DNA of 64,000 nucleotides, taken from contig NZ_JBLOBF010000003.1 in NCBI RefSeq assembly GCF_047785965.1, positions 1 through 64,000 of the forward strand. The letters run 5' to 3'. Every line of letters starts with the position of its first letter. Within the stretch, counting starts at the first letter, position 1. Source of the DNA: Caldisericum exile_A. Lineage in GTDB: Bacteria; Caldisericota; Caldisericia; Caldisericales; Caldisericaceae. A program made the position numbers and the translations under genes. The notes below the pieces were generated by a model. That model ran no database searches. It was not told the DNA's origin and saw only the letters and a list, made by a program, of their open reading frames with translations. Of this stretch, positions 7,343 through 15,458 are shown piece after piece.

Positions 7343-8185
7343 ATGATAATATCTGTTGCAAGTGGAAAAGGTGGCACAGGCAAGACTCTTATTTCAACTA
7401 ATCTTGCTTTGTCTTTGAAGGATAAGAATATTCAATTTCTGGATTGTGACGTCGAAGAACCTAACGCCTTCTTATTCCTTAAACCCGAAATAAAAGAAGA
7501 GATTCCTGTAGAAATGCTTGTGCCAATTGTGGAAGAAGAAAAGTGTACCCATTGTAAAAAATGTGCTGAATTTTGTGAATTTAGTGCAATCCTTGTTTCA
7601 CCAAATAGAGTGCAGATATTTCCGGAACTATGTCATAGTTGTGGTGGATGTGCCCTTGTCTGTGAAACGCATGCAATAAAAGAAACTCCTTTTAGGATTG
7701 GAAGTGTAAAAAAGGGGAATTCATCTCACATAGAGTTAGTCTACGGAGAACTTGAAGTTTCAAAGCCTTTGGCTGTGCCAATAATAAGAAAGGTAAAAGA
7801 TAATACAGATAAAAATAGATTGGTAATAATTGATGCTCCACCCGGTGCATCAGACCCTGTGATTGCATCAGTTAAGGGCTCTCACTTTGTAATTTTAGTT
7901 ACAGAACCAACACCTTTTGGACTTCATGATTTAAAAATTGCAGTTTCTGTAATTAAGGAACTCCAAATTCCGCATGGTGTTGTTATAAACAGGGCAAATA
8001 TTGGAAATAAAGATGTATATGAGTTTTGTAAAAGCAATGGTATCCCTATTCTTCTTGAAATTCCCTACGATAGACATATTGCAGAACTTTATTCACGTGC
8101 AATTCCAATTGTTGAAGTTATGAATGAATGGGTTGAGAAATTTCAAAAACTCTATAGTGATATTGAAAGGATGATAGCAAAATGA
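7343..8185 (+). CDS. MinD/ParA-superfamily ATPase with ferredoxin insert (first paralogue)
   Basis: A deviant Walker A GKGGTGKT (residues 8-15), with the signature Lys of the MinD group, begins the P-loop ATPase fold. Inserted at about residues 60-115 are two 4Fe-4S motifs, CTHCKKCAEFCE and CHSCGGCALVCE. The Walker B-like VIIDAPPGASDP follows. This is the arrangement of Mrp/NBP35-like and 'MinD superfamily P-loop ATPase with inserted ferredoxin domain' proteins, which couple ATP hydrolysis to Fe-S or metallocofactor transfer. It lies 3 bp after the ferredoxin gene and overlaps the next paralogue by 4 bp (ATGA), so the pair is translationally coupled and probably forms a heterodimer. Confidence 0.9.
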   Translation: MIISVASGKGGTGKTLISTNLALSLKDKNIQFLDCDVEEPNAFLFLKPEIKEEIPVEMLVPIVEEEKCTHCKKCAEFCEFSAILVSPNRVQIFPELCHSCGGCALVCETHAIKETPFRIGSVKKGNSSHIELVYGELEVSKPLAVPIIRKVKDNTDKNRLVIIDAPPGASDPVIASVKGSHFVILVTEPTPFGLHDLKIAVSVIKELQIPHGVVINRANIGNKDVYEFCKSNGIPILLEIPYDRHIAELYSRAIPIVEVMNEWVEKFQKLYSDIERMIAK

Positions 8186-9048
8186 AACAGTTAGTTGTAT
8201 TGAGTGGAAAAGGTGGCACAGGAAAAACTACGCTTACAGCATCCTTAGCTGCACTTTTGCAAGATGCAGTTGTTGTGGATTGCGATGTTGATGCTCCTGA
8301 TTTACACCTTCTTTTAAAACCAACAGTCCTTAAAGTTAAGGATTTTTACGGATCAAAACTTGCAAGTATTGATAAGGATAAGTGTATAAAATGTGGCGCT
8401 TGTATAAGAAGTTGCAGATTCGATGCAATAGATGATGACTTTAATGTTGACCAGTTTTCCTGTGAAGGGTGCGGAGTTTGTGGACTTGTGTGTCCTGCAA
8501 ATGCGGTTTCATTTACACAAAGAAAAGCAGGTGAAATATATGTTTCTGAAACAAAATATGGACCTATGGTGCACGCACTTCTTTTCCCAGGAGAAGAAAA
8601 CTCAGGGAAGTTAGTCACTATGACAAGGCTTTTTGCAAATTTAACAGCACAGGATAGAAAAAAATCACTCATTATAATTGATGGATCACCTGGAATTGGT
8701 TGTCCTGTAATATCATCGATTACAAATGTTGATTATGCGCTTGTCATAACAGAACCTACATCATCTGGCATACATGACTTTGAAAGGCTTATGCAACTTG
8801 TAAATCACTTCTCCGTAAAGCCTCTTGTTGTAATAAACAAATACGACATAAATGAAGAAAACACTCACAGGATTGAGAATTATTGTAATGAAAATGATAT
8901 CACTGTTTTAGGCAAAATCCCGTTTGATCCTATTGTAGTTGAAGCTATGGTTCAGGGTGTGCCCGTTGTTGAATACAATGTCGTTACTCCTGCAACCATT
9001 GCAATAAAGGATATCTTCCAAAAGGTCACAAAAATTTTAGAAGTTTAG
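8182..9048 (+). CDS. MinD/ParA-superfamily ATPase with ferredoxin insert (second paralogue)
   Basis: A paralogue of the preceding gene: GKGGTGKTTLTAS at residues 9-21, two ferredoxin motifs CIKCGACIRSC and CEGCGVCGLVC in the insert, Walker B LIIIDGSPGIGCP, and the CP-containing switch that is common in this subfamily. The conserved GxxCPV in the switch region is usual in Mrp-like Fe-S carriers and is replaced by GASDPV in the first paralogue, so the two copies are not equivalent. It is the last gene of the DUF134 operon; about 250 bp without a gene follow. Confidence 0.9.
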   Translation: MKQLVVLSGKGGTGKTTLTASLAALLQDAVVVDCDVDAPDLHLLLKPTVLKVKDFYGSKLASIDKDKCIKCGACIRSCRFDAIDDDFNVDQFSCEGCGVCGLVCPANAVSFTQRKAGEIYVSETKYGPMVHALLFPGEENSGKLVTMTRLFANLTAQDRKKSLIIIDGSPGIGCPVISSITNVDYALVITEPTSSGIHDFERLMQLVNHFSVKPLVVINKYDINEENTHRIENYCNENDITVLGKIPFDPIVVEAMVQGVPVVEYNVVTPATIAIKDIFQKVTKILEV

Positions 9049-9298
9049 TTTTCAAGTCACCGCTTCTAAAACATCAAAAATAATCAAAATTTTAACTTCT
9101 GAAAATACTTTTATCCTAATTTAAGCGATTCTTTCGATACCAAACTACTTCAATGGGAAATAAATAACAAAACCATATTTAAATCTACTCAAAGGGAAAT
9201 ACAAAGGATTAATTTGATTTTTGTTCGGTTTAAGAATCTATTCAAAAGGTGCAAATGAGATAAAAATTGTATATAATATAACTAAAACAGGAGAAGAG

Positions 9299-10105
9299 AT
9301 GTTAAAGAAATACGTAATAAATGTCCCTTTTACAAGTATGTATGGGACACCAGAAGTTGGCGAGGTGATATCCCAGGTCATAATGGGTGAAGTTATAGAG
9401 GTTTTATCGTTTAGTTCAGGTTTTGCAAAAATTGTTGCGGAAGATGGATATACAGGCTATGTAGAAGAAAGTGTTTTAAGAGAATTTGAAGTAGAAGAGA
9501 GACCAATTGCAATAACAAAAGAACCTTTTTCTAATGCATATAGCGGTCCTACTGTGAAGTCAAAACTTATATTTACTCTTTCTATTGGAAGCGTTCTTTT
9601 GGATAAAGGAAAAGAAGATGGTGATTATAGGCTTGTAAGCGATTTTGATGGAAGGGAGTTTTATCTTCATAAAAACACCTTGATTTTAGCTACCTATCCT
9701 TTTCGATATGAAAGAAGGGGTTGTAAGGATATACTAAAAACAGCATTGCAGTTTCTTAATATTCCATACTTTTGGGGTGGAAAAACAACTTTTGGTTTTG
9801 ACTGTTCTGGATTTGTGCAAACTGTTTTTAAATTAAATGGCTTTAAACTCTTAAGAGATGCGCATATGCAGGCAAACATGGATATATTTAAAAATTTTTA
9901 TTTGGGCGATTCGGAGCTTTTACCTTGTGATGTGATATTTTTTGGCAAAGTCAAGATAGATCATGTTGGCATTTATCTTGGGCATAATAGATTTATTCAT
10001 GCAACCACTTTTAATGTGCCAAAAGTCCAGATAAGCGAATTTAATTATTATTGGAAAGAAAAAACAAATATCATTGGTAGGTTAGATGTAGCTAGGTTAT
10101 CTTAA
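9299..10105 (+). CDS. NlpC/P60 cysteine peptidase with SH3-like domains (murein peptide endopeptidase)
   Basis: Two N-terminal SH3-like segments (about residues 10-60 and 75-130) precede an NlpC/P60 domain. The catalytic Cys is in DCSGF (residue 169), the His in DHVGIYLG (222), and a second polar residue is in FIHAT. Family members with this layout hydrolyse gamma-D-Glu-meso-diaminopimelate bonds in murein peptides, like YkfC. No signal peptide is visible, suggesting cytoplasmic recycling, in keeping with the ldcA, decarboxylase and epimerase genes next door. I chose ATG 9299, preceded by AGGAGAAGAG. An upstream TTG at 9221 would put a TATAAT-like box (9272-9277) inside the gene. Confidence 0.85.
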   Translation: MLKKYVINVPFTSMYGTPEVGEVISQVIMGEVIEVLSFSSGFAKIVAEDGYTGYVEESVLREFEVEERPIAITKEPFSNAYSGPTVKSKLIFTLSIGSVLLDKGKEDGDYRLVSDFDGREFYLHKNTLILATYPFRYERRGCKDILKTALQFLNIPYFWGGKTTFGFDCSGFVQTVFKLNGFKLLRDAHMQANMDIFKNFYLGDSELLPCDVIFFGKVKIDHVGIYLGHNRFIHATTFNVPKVQISEFNYYWKEKTNIIGRLDVARLS

Positions 10106-10262
10106 ATGCAAAACACAAAACATGAAGTACAAATTAACAATGCATTTTTCCATTTTCTCCCAAATTCCGCCTGCTGGGGATGGGAAGGTATTGAAAGGCG
10201 GTTCAAAATACCCCAGCCGTTAAACTCGTGCGTTTTTGCACAGTTTGTTTGATTGATTTAAA
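10106..10262 (+). promoter_or_regulatory. Structured leader upstream of ldcA (possible pseudoknot)
   Basis: This 157-bp gap is far more GC-rich in its middle than its surroundings. CCGCC (10167-10171) can pair with GGCGG (10197-10201), and GCTGGGG (10173-10179) with CCCCAGC (10211-10217). The two stems interleave, so they form either an H-type pseudoknot or two alternative folds. GGTATT (10187-10192) with AATACC (10207-10212) is a third competitor. A small hairpin GTGC/GCAC follows at 10228-10241. The next gene has a TTG start and no clear ribosome site, so control by this leader is plausible. I do not recognise a known riboswitch class. Confidence 0.5.
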
Positions 10263-11177
10263 TTGGTAAAGCCAGAAAGATTAAAAAGTGGAGATAGGGT
10301 TGCGATTGTTTCTCTTGCAAGCACACCCTTTAAGGAAAATATGGAAAGAGGCATTAACTACCTTCAAAGGTTTGGACTTGAAGTTGTTGTTGATTCCAAA
10401 GTTTTTGATGAATATGGTTATCTTGCAGGAAGCGATATTGAAAGGGCAAATGCCTTGAACAATTATTTTGCTGACAAGAGCATTAAAGCAATATTTTCTT
10501 CCTGTGGTGGGTATGGCAGTGGAAGAATCCTTCCATATATAGATTTTTCTAATATTGAAAGAAATCCAAAGGTGTTTGTGGGATATTCTGATATTACTTC
10601 ACTTCATTTGGCTATTCAAAGGAAAACAAATCTCATAACATTTTATGGGCAGATGCCAATGGTTGACCTTGGAAAAGATGAGTATTCTCACATCCTTATG
10701 AATTTTCTTTTTGACCCTGATTTTAGGCTTTATTATAAGGGAGATAGTGTTAAATCTTTTAATCCTATGAAAGTAGAAGGGCAACTTGTTGGAGGATGCC
10801 TTACTCTTATTGATGCGCTTCTTGGAACTGAGTATGAAATAGACACAAAAGGTAAAATACTCTTTATTGAAGAGGTGGAAGAGCATAATCATGATATAGA
10901 CAGAATGCTTCTTCATTTAAAACTTACAAATAAGTTAGATGATGCAGTGGGGTTTTTAATTGGTGATATGGTTGATATAAAGCCAAAAGACCAAAGAAGA
11001 AAATCTTTAACTCTTGAAGAAATTTTTGAAGAATACATTGTAAAACTCAATAAACCGGTTTTAATGAACTTTCCTGCAGGACATGGTAAAATTTTTGTGC
11101 CCCTTCCTTTGGGTGTTTTAGCTCAAATAGACTCCGAAAACGGAACGATAAAGACTATCGAGGGAAGCGTAATATGA
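10263..11177 (+). CDS. ldcA: LD-carboxypeptidase (peptidase S66)
   Basis: The 304-residue protein follows the S66 family from end to end: VAIVSLASTP at the start, SSCGGYGSGRIL (79-90), the nucleophile Ser109 in VGYSDIT, GGCLTLIDALLGT, and a Glu/His pair in EEVEEHNHDIDR and PAGHGK that completes the Ser-Glu-His triad. It removes the terminal D-Ala from cytosolic L,D-linked murein tetrapeptides, giving tripeptides for reuse. The start is a TTG (10263) without a convincing ribosome site; the protein would lose conserved residues if started later. The last 4 bases overlap the next gene (ATGA), so the decarboxylase is translationally coupled. Confidence 0.9.
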   Translation: MVKPERLKSGDRVAIVSLASTPFKENMERGINYLQRFGLEVVVDSKVFDEYGYLAGSDIERANALNNYFADKSIKAIFSSCGGYGSGRILPYIDFSNIERNPKVFVGYSDITSLHLAIQRKTNLITFYGQMPMVDLGKDEYSHILMNFLFDPDFRLYYKGDSVKSFNPMKVEGQLVGGCLTLIDALLGTEYEIDTKGKILFIEEVEEHNHDIDRMLLHLKLTNKLDDAVGFLIGDMVDIKPKDQRRKSLTLEEIFEEYIVKLNKPVLMNFPAGHGKIFVPLPLGVLAQIDSENGTIKTIEGSVI

Positions 11178-12460
11178 ACGAAGAATTTTTAAATCAATTT
11201 GGTCTTCGTTATAATGAAAAGGGAATACTTTTACTTTCAGGTGCTGATCTTTTAGATATTTCAAAGGAATTTGGAACGCCTCTTTATGTATTTTCAAAAG
11301 ATCTTTTTAAGAAAAACATAAACGAGTTTAAGATTGCCCTAAATGAGAACTTCAAAAATCATTTTTTGCTATATGCAAGTAAAGCTCTATCAATAAAGGA
11401 AATTTACCGTATTCTTAATGTTGAAGGTTTAGGCGCAGATGTTGTATCCATGGGGGAAATTTTGACAGCACTTAGTGTTGGGTTTAACCCAAGTTTATTG
11501 TATTTTCATGGGAATAGTAAAAGTGACGAAGATCTTACTTTTGCAATAGAAAAAGGCATAAAAATTGTTGTTGATAACGAAAGCGAACTCAACTCGATAA
11601 TTAGGATTTCTAAAAGTATTGAGAAAGTCTTGCATATTTTACTTAGAGTAAAGCCTGGTATATCTCCTAATACTCATTCTTATATCATTACAGGGCACTT
11701 AGAGTCAAAATTTGGAGTAAGTCTTGAAGAAGGTAAAAATTTGTTGAGTATTGCGTTGAAAAATAGATATATTGATTTCTTAGGTTTTCACTATCATATA
11801 GGTTCTCAAATACTTGATTATGATGCCTTTAAGAAGAGTGCAGAGGAGATTTCTTTGTTTTTAATGGGCATCAAAAAAGAATTGGGATACGTTCCAAGAG
11901 AATTGAATGTTGGAGGTGGGTTTGGAATTCCTTATGTCCCAAATGATAAAAGAGTTGATAAGAAGGAGTTTATAAGAGCAATAAAAGATGGACTTTTAAC
12001 GCATATTGAAAATTTGGACGATTTTAAAATCCTCATTGAACCCGGTAGGGCTCTTATTGGAGATACAGGGTTAATCTTATACAGAGTTTTAAGGAAAAAG
12101 TTTGTTAATTCAAAGGAGTATCTTTTTGTTGATGGTGGAATGGGAGATAATATTAGAGTGCCTCTGTATGGTGCAAGATATACCATAGCAAATGTGAAGA
12201 GAAGAGAAGGAAAAATTAAAAACTATCACATCTTTGGGAAATACTGTGAATCAGGCGATATTGTAGCGTTTGATACACCTTTAGAAGAAGTAGAAGAAGG
12301 AGATTACATCGCCGTTTTTCCTGCAATTGCTTATACCTATTCTATGGCAAGCAACTACAATAGGTTCACTCGCCCTCCTGTTGTTATCGTGGAAAATGGA
12401 AAAGGAAGGCTAGTTGTAAGAAGGGAAACTTACGAACAGCTCATGCAAAATGATATTTAA
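11174..12460 (+). CDS. lysA: Diaminopimelate decarboxylase-type PLP enzyme
   Basis: A fold III PLP decarboxylase. The Schiff-base Lys is K70 in YASKALS. HYHIGSQ, the glycine loop GGGFGIPY, EPGRALIG, the cysteine/aspartate motif CESGD and the C-terminal Tyr in YSMASNYNR are all in family order, and 428 residues is the normal length. Known members convert meso-diaminopimelate to lysine and CO2. Coupled to ldcA and facing an epimerase gene, this copy may work on diaminopimelate released from recycled murein, as well as in lysine synthesis. A related carboxynorspermidine- or Orn/DAP-type specificity cannot be excluded. Its stop codon overlaps that of the convergent epimerase gene. Confidence 0.87.
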   Translation: MNEEFLNQFGLRYNEKGILLLSGADLLDISKEFGTPLYVFSKDLFKKNINEFKIALNENFKNHFLLYASKALSIKEIYRILNVEGLGADVVSMGEILTALSVGFNPSLLYFHGNSKSDEDLTFAIEKGIKIVVDNESELNSIIRISKSIEKVLHILLRVKPGISPNTHSYIITGHLESKFGVSLEEGKNLLSIALKNRYIDFLGFHYHIGSQILDYDAFKKSAEEISLFLMGIKKELGYVPRELNVGGGFGIPYVPNDKRVDKKEFIRAIKDGLLTHIENLDDFKILIEPGRALIGDTGLILYRVLRKKFVNSKEYLFVDGGMGDNIRVPLYGARYTIANVKRREGKIKNYHIFGKYCESGDIVAFDTPLEEVEEGDYIAVFPAIAYTYSMASNYNRFTRPPVVIVENGKGRLVVRRETYEQLMQNDI

Positions 12461-13488
12461 GCAATTTTAAAGATTGGTTTTTCAACTATAAAGTTCCCTT
12501 CAAACCTCTCCTCGTTTAATAGGAATATGGTATCAAGGTCAAAGAATTTAAAGCCTCCCACTCCAAGTGCAAAATGGACGCTTTGGTTAATGCCGATACT
12601 TGTTTCTGCCATTGCGCCTATCATAAGACCAATATTAGCACTTTTTGCAATTTCTACTATGGCAAGTGCAGAGGAGATTCCCGATTTCATTAATTTTATG
12701 TTGAAGAAATCAACTGCTTCATTTTTTACAAGATTTAGAGCATCCATTTGAGTTTTTATGCTTTCATCAGCTGCAACTGGGTATGGAGAGCTAAATCTTA
12801 CAAACTTCAAACCTTCAATATCAAAGTATATAACAGGCTGTTCAAAGATTGCAATATCAACCCCGTTTTTATACATTTCTTTTACAAATCTCACTGCATC
12901 TTTTGGTGTATAGCCCATATTTGCATCAACAATGTATTTTGCTCCTTTTGTTTCTTTTGCAATTCTTAACATTGCTTCAATATCTTCTTCGATGTTTTCC
13001 CCAACCTTTACCTTTATAATTCTAAAGCCTTCATTGAAAATCTCTTTTGCGTCGGAAACCCTTTCATCAATAGGTTCAATGCTTACTGTTTTGTCTGTTT
13101 CAAGCGAGTTTTCTGCTCCACCAAAAATTGTGTGAGGCGTTGTCCCCAACTCTTTTGCAAGGGCATCAATAATTGAAAATTCAACTGCTGCCTTTATACT
13201 TGGCGATGCAATGAGTTTAGAAGTTTTTAGAAAACACCTTCTAAATGATTTTGTGTCTTCTGCTACAAGCAATTCATTCAAAAAATTTTCCAAAGAGATA
13301 AGCGCATCAACGACTTCACCATTTACTCTAAATGAGGGAGATGCCTCTCCAATTCCTGTTGTTCCTGAATCAGTTTCTGTAAAGACCCTTATATTATTTG
13401 CAACTGTGCTTATACTGTTTGTTACATGAAAGGGTTTTTTAAAATCTGTTTTCTTGAGTTTTAATGTTATTTTTGTTATTTTACCCAT
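12457..13488 (-). CDS. Dipeptide epimerase (L-Ala-D/L-Glu type), enolase superfamily
   Basis: A member of the mandelate racemase/muconate lactonizing subgroup. It has an N-terminal capping domain, then the barrel with the acid/base pair K-x-K in IIKVKVGE, metal ligands in YIVDANMGY, IFEQPV and AADESI, and the second catalytic Lys after ADES. In the dipeptide epimerase branch this enzyme turns L-Ala-D-Glu from murein into L-Ala-L-Glu, so that ordinary peptidases can finish the job. The context (ldcA, NlpC/P60, murein-sugar operon) supports that substrate. I chose ATG 13488, which is preceded on the minus strand by GGGAGGCGAAT. The frame extends 22 codons further upstream, but that part forms one arm of a 13-bp inverted repeat. 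Confidence 0.85.
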   Translation of the reverse strand: MGKITKITLKLKKTDFKKPFHVTNSISTVANNIRVFTETDSGTTGIGEASPSFRVNGEVVDALISLENFLNELLVAEDTKSFRRCFLKTSKLIASPSIKAAVEFSIIDALAKELGTTPHTIFGGAENSLETDKTVSIEPIDERVSDAKEIFNEGFRIIKVKVGENIEEDIEAMLRIAKETKGAKYIVDANMGYTPKDAVRFVKEMYKNGVDIAIFEQPVIYFDIEGLKFVRFSSPYPVAADESIKTQMDALNLVKNEAVDFFNIKLMKSGISSALAIVEIAKSANIGLMIGAMAETSIGINQSVHFALGVGGFKFFDLDTIFLLNEERFEGNFIVEKPIFKIA

Positions 13489-13680
13489 ATTCGCCTCCCT
13501 AAATATTAGGTTATGAATAGTGTTTAAAGCATTAAAAACCCTCCAAAATTTCATTAAACACTATTCTTTGTTAGGCTGCATTCAGCCTAACTGGGTGTAA
13601 CCCCACACCCTCTATCCCCTCTGCAAATGCTTTGGGGAATACTTTCTTAATAATATTGTACGCACTGTTAATTTTGTCAA
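13489..13680 (-). promoter_or_regulatory. Promoter and multi-hairpin leader of the epimerase gene
   Basis: On the minus strand TTGACA (13680-13675) is followed by AT-rich -10 candidates (AATATT at 13657-13652, or TATTAT at 13655-13650). The ~155-nt leader then contains, in order: TCCCC/GGGGA arms; GGGTGT/ACACCC (13593-13598 with 13605-13610); a perfect TTAGGCTG/CAGCCTAA stem with a 4-nt loop (13571-13578 with 13583-13590); and a perfect 13-bp inverted repeat GAATAGTGTTTAA/TTAAACACTATTC (13515-13527 with 13554-13566, 26-nt spacer). None has a U tract typical of a terminator. This could be an attenuator, a riboswitch or a small palindromic mobile repeat. Confidence 0.55.
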
Positions 13681-13807
13681 AAAATTTAATATATTTAAAA
13701 CTCTTTATTGTTTTTTGTTATCATATTCAAACAAGGAGATGTTGTTTTTATTAAGATTTTATTAAAGTAAGTAAGCGATGTAGATTTCTTAAATATTTCT
13801 TGGGCAC

Positions 13808-13835
13808 TTGATTTTTATTAAAAATTAATTATAAT
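13808..13835 (+). promoter_or_regulatory. Promoter of the murein-sugar recycling operon
   Basis: TTGATT (13808-13813) and TATAAT (13830-13835) with a 16-bp spacer, 28 bp before the GntR-type regulator gene. No clear inverted repeat for a GntR/UTRA operator was visible around it. Confidence 0.65.
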
Positions 13836-13863
13836 AGCTTTAACAAAACATTGGGACGTTGGT

Positions 13864-14607
13864 ATGGGTTTAAAAAGAATAGATAAAACGAGTGCTGTTC
13901 CTCTTTACCTTCAAGTCTCTGAGGGCATTAGAGAACTTATCGAAAATCAAACCTGGAGACAAGGTGAGCCTATACCATCAGAAAATGAACTTATGGAAAT
14001 GTTTAATGTAAGTAGAAATACTGTAAGACAAGCCGTATCAAGATTGATTGCCATGGGTTATCTTTACATAGAGAAGGGAAAAGGAACATTCGTATCAAAA
14101 ATATTTTTTAACCATCCAACCGATAGGCTTCTTGGATTTTCAGAAGAGATGAAATTGCAAGGGTTTGACCCTATATCAAAAATTTTAAAATCAGGAGTCT
14201 TTGAAGCTTCCGAGGAGATTGCAAAAGAACTCCTTATAAATAATGGCGATAAGGTTTATGTATTAAAGAGGCTTCGTTATTCGAATGGACTTCCCATATC
14301 AATTGAGGAAGCATTTATAAAGTATAATAGTTTTGAGGGCTTACTTGACGGTTTCAATGAAAGTAGCTCTCTTTATAGCACATTTATGGAAAAATTTGGC
14401 GTGCAGCCATACTATGCAGAAGAAACTGTCGAGGCATCACTTGCAAATCAAGAAGAAACAGTGCTTTTAAATGTAAAGGTTGGCTCTCCTGTTTTTAGAA
14501 TAAAGAGGCGTTCTTTTGATAGGTCTGGAGAAATTTTGGAATTTGTCAAATCAGTTTACAGGGGAGACATTTATAGGATTAATTTACATTTAAGGAGAAT
14601 CGTGTGA
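13864..14607 (+). CDS. GntR-family regulator, HutC/UTRA subfamily
   Basis: The N-terminal winged helix-turn-helix (about residues 8-75) has the family core PLYLQVSEGIRELIE, then PIPSENELMEMFNVSRNTVRQA and GKGTFVS. The C-terminal UTRA ligand domain (about 95-245) has GFSEEMKLQG and the VYVLKRLRYSNGLPISIEEAFI signature. Members such as NagR/YvoA bind glucosamine-6-phosphate or GlcNAc-6-phosphate and release their operator. Being the first gene of the MurNAc/GlcNAc recycling run and overlapping the kinase gene by 4 bp, it is very likely the local amino-sugar-phosphate sensor that also regulates itself. Confidence 0.9.
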   Translation: MGLKRIDKTSAVPLYLQVSEGIRELIENQTWRQGEPIPSENELMEMFNVSRNTVRQAVSRLIAMGYLYIEKGKGTFVSKIFFNHPTDRLLGFSEEMKLQGFDPISKILKSGVFEASEEIAKELLINNGDKVYVLKRLRYSNGLPISIEEAFIKYNSFEGLLDGFNESSSLYSTFMEKFGVQPYYAEETVEASLANQEETVLLNVKVGSPVFRIKRRSFDRSGEILEFVKSVYRGDIYRINLHLRRIV

Positions 14608-15458
14608 AATTAGGGATTGATCTTGGGGGAAGCAAGATTAGGTTAGCGGTAGTTCATGATGGTATTATTGAAAGTAAGGTTATTGATTATCCTGGAAACC
14701 CCACTTCTTCAAAGGATATTAAAGATAGGCTTTTTGATGCAGTAAAGTCTCTTGAAAAAGAACATTTTGAACTCATTTCAGTAAGCATGGCAGGAGGGCT
14801 TCAAGAAGGTTTTAGGAATATAGTAAAGGATGCGCTTAAGCATTATTCTCAAAATATTTTTATTTTCCCAGATATAAAGGTTGTCCATTTTAGTTTCTTT
14901 GAAGAAGGCGATGGAGTTGTTGTTATTTCTGGAACGGGCTCCTCGATTTATGGAAAAAAAGGAAAAGCTGAATTATTCTATGGTGGGCTTGGTTTTGCAA
15001 TTTCTGATGTGGGCTCCGGGTTTGATATAGGAAGGAACTACCTTTCAAAGGGACTTTCTCAAATGCAACTTGGTAATCACAAAAAAGAGGCAAAAAATAT
15101 TATTAAATATTTTTCTCAGAGTAATGTGAATGCGATTATAGAAACGATTTATGAAGGCAATGTTGTTAAGAACATTGCCGATTTTAGTGTTTTTGTTTTG
15201 AAAAATGATCCATTAAGCGGAATTGTTCGTAGTTCTTCTTCAAAACTTGCAAAAGAGACACTAAAGGTTATTGAGAATCTTGACTTTGAAACTGTAAATG
15301 TTGGTCTTGCAGGAGGCGTTTTTGAAAATTCAAAGGTTTTTAGCGAAGTATTTTTAGGCGTGCTTTCGAAGAGGGTAAAAGTGAATGTTGTTAAAAGGAA
15401 AACATCAAACGAAATTGCTTCAATACTTATGGCGGAGAAGGGGATTAAAAATGTTTGA
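14604..15458 (+). CDS. murK: N-acetylglucosamine/N-acetylmuramic acid kinase (BadF/BcrA ATPase family)
   Basis: An actin-fold sugar kinase with phosphate-1 loop LGIDLGGSKIRLAV (residues 2-15), phosphate-2 loop ISGTGSSIYG (about 113-122), the GFAISDVGSGFDIG segment, and adenosine-loop VGLAGGVFEN. It resembles the NagK/MurK branch of the BadF/BadG/BcrA/BcrD group, which phosphorylates GlcNAc and, in MurK, MurNAc at O6. Directly followed by murQ (8-bp overlap) and namZ, it should phosphorylate the MurNAc and GlcNAc set free by NamZ and NagZ. Which sugar it prefers cannot be read from sequence, so the symbol is a context-based choice. At 284 residues it is slightly short for the family. Confidence 0.8.
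   Translation: MKLGIDLGGSKIRLAVVHDGIIESKVIDYPGNPTSSKDIKDRLFDAVKSLEKEHFELISVSMAGGLQEGFRNIVKDALKHYSQNIFIFPDIKVVHFSFFEEGDGVVVISGTGSSIYGKKGKAELFYGGLGFAISDVGSGFDIGRNYLSKGLSQMQLGNHKKEAKNIIKYFSQSNVNAIIETIYEGNVVKNIADFSVFVLKNDPLSGIVRSSSSKLAKETLKVIENLDFETVNVGLAGGVFENSKVFSEVFLGVLSKRVKVNVVKRKTSNEIASILMAEKGIKNV

Noticed and set aside
9249..9277. Promoter in front of the NlpC/P60 gene based on TATAAT at 9272
   Set aside because: The -10 is good, but no acceptable -35 or extended -10 was found at proper spacing, so I did not list it.
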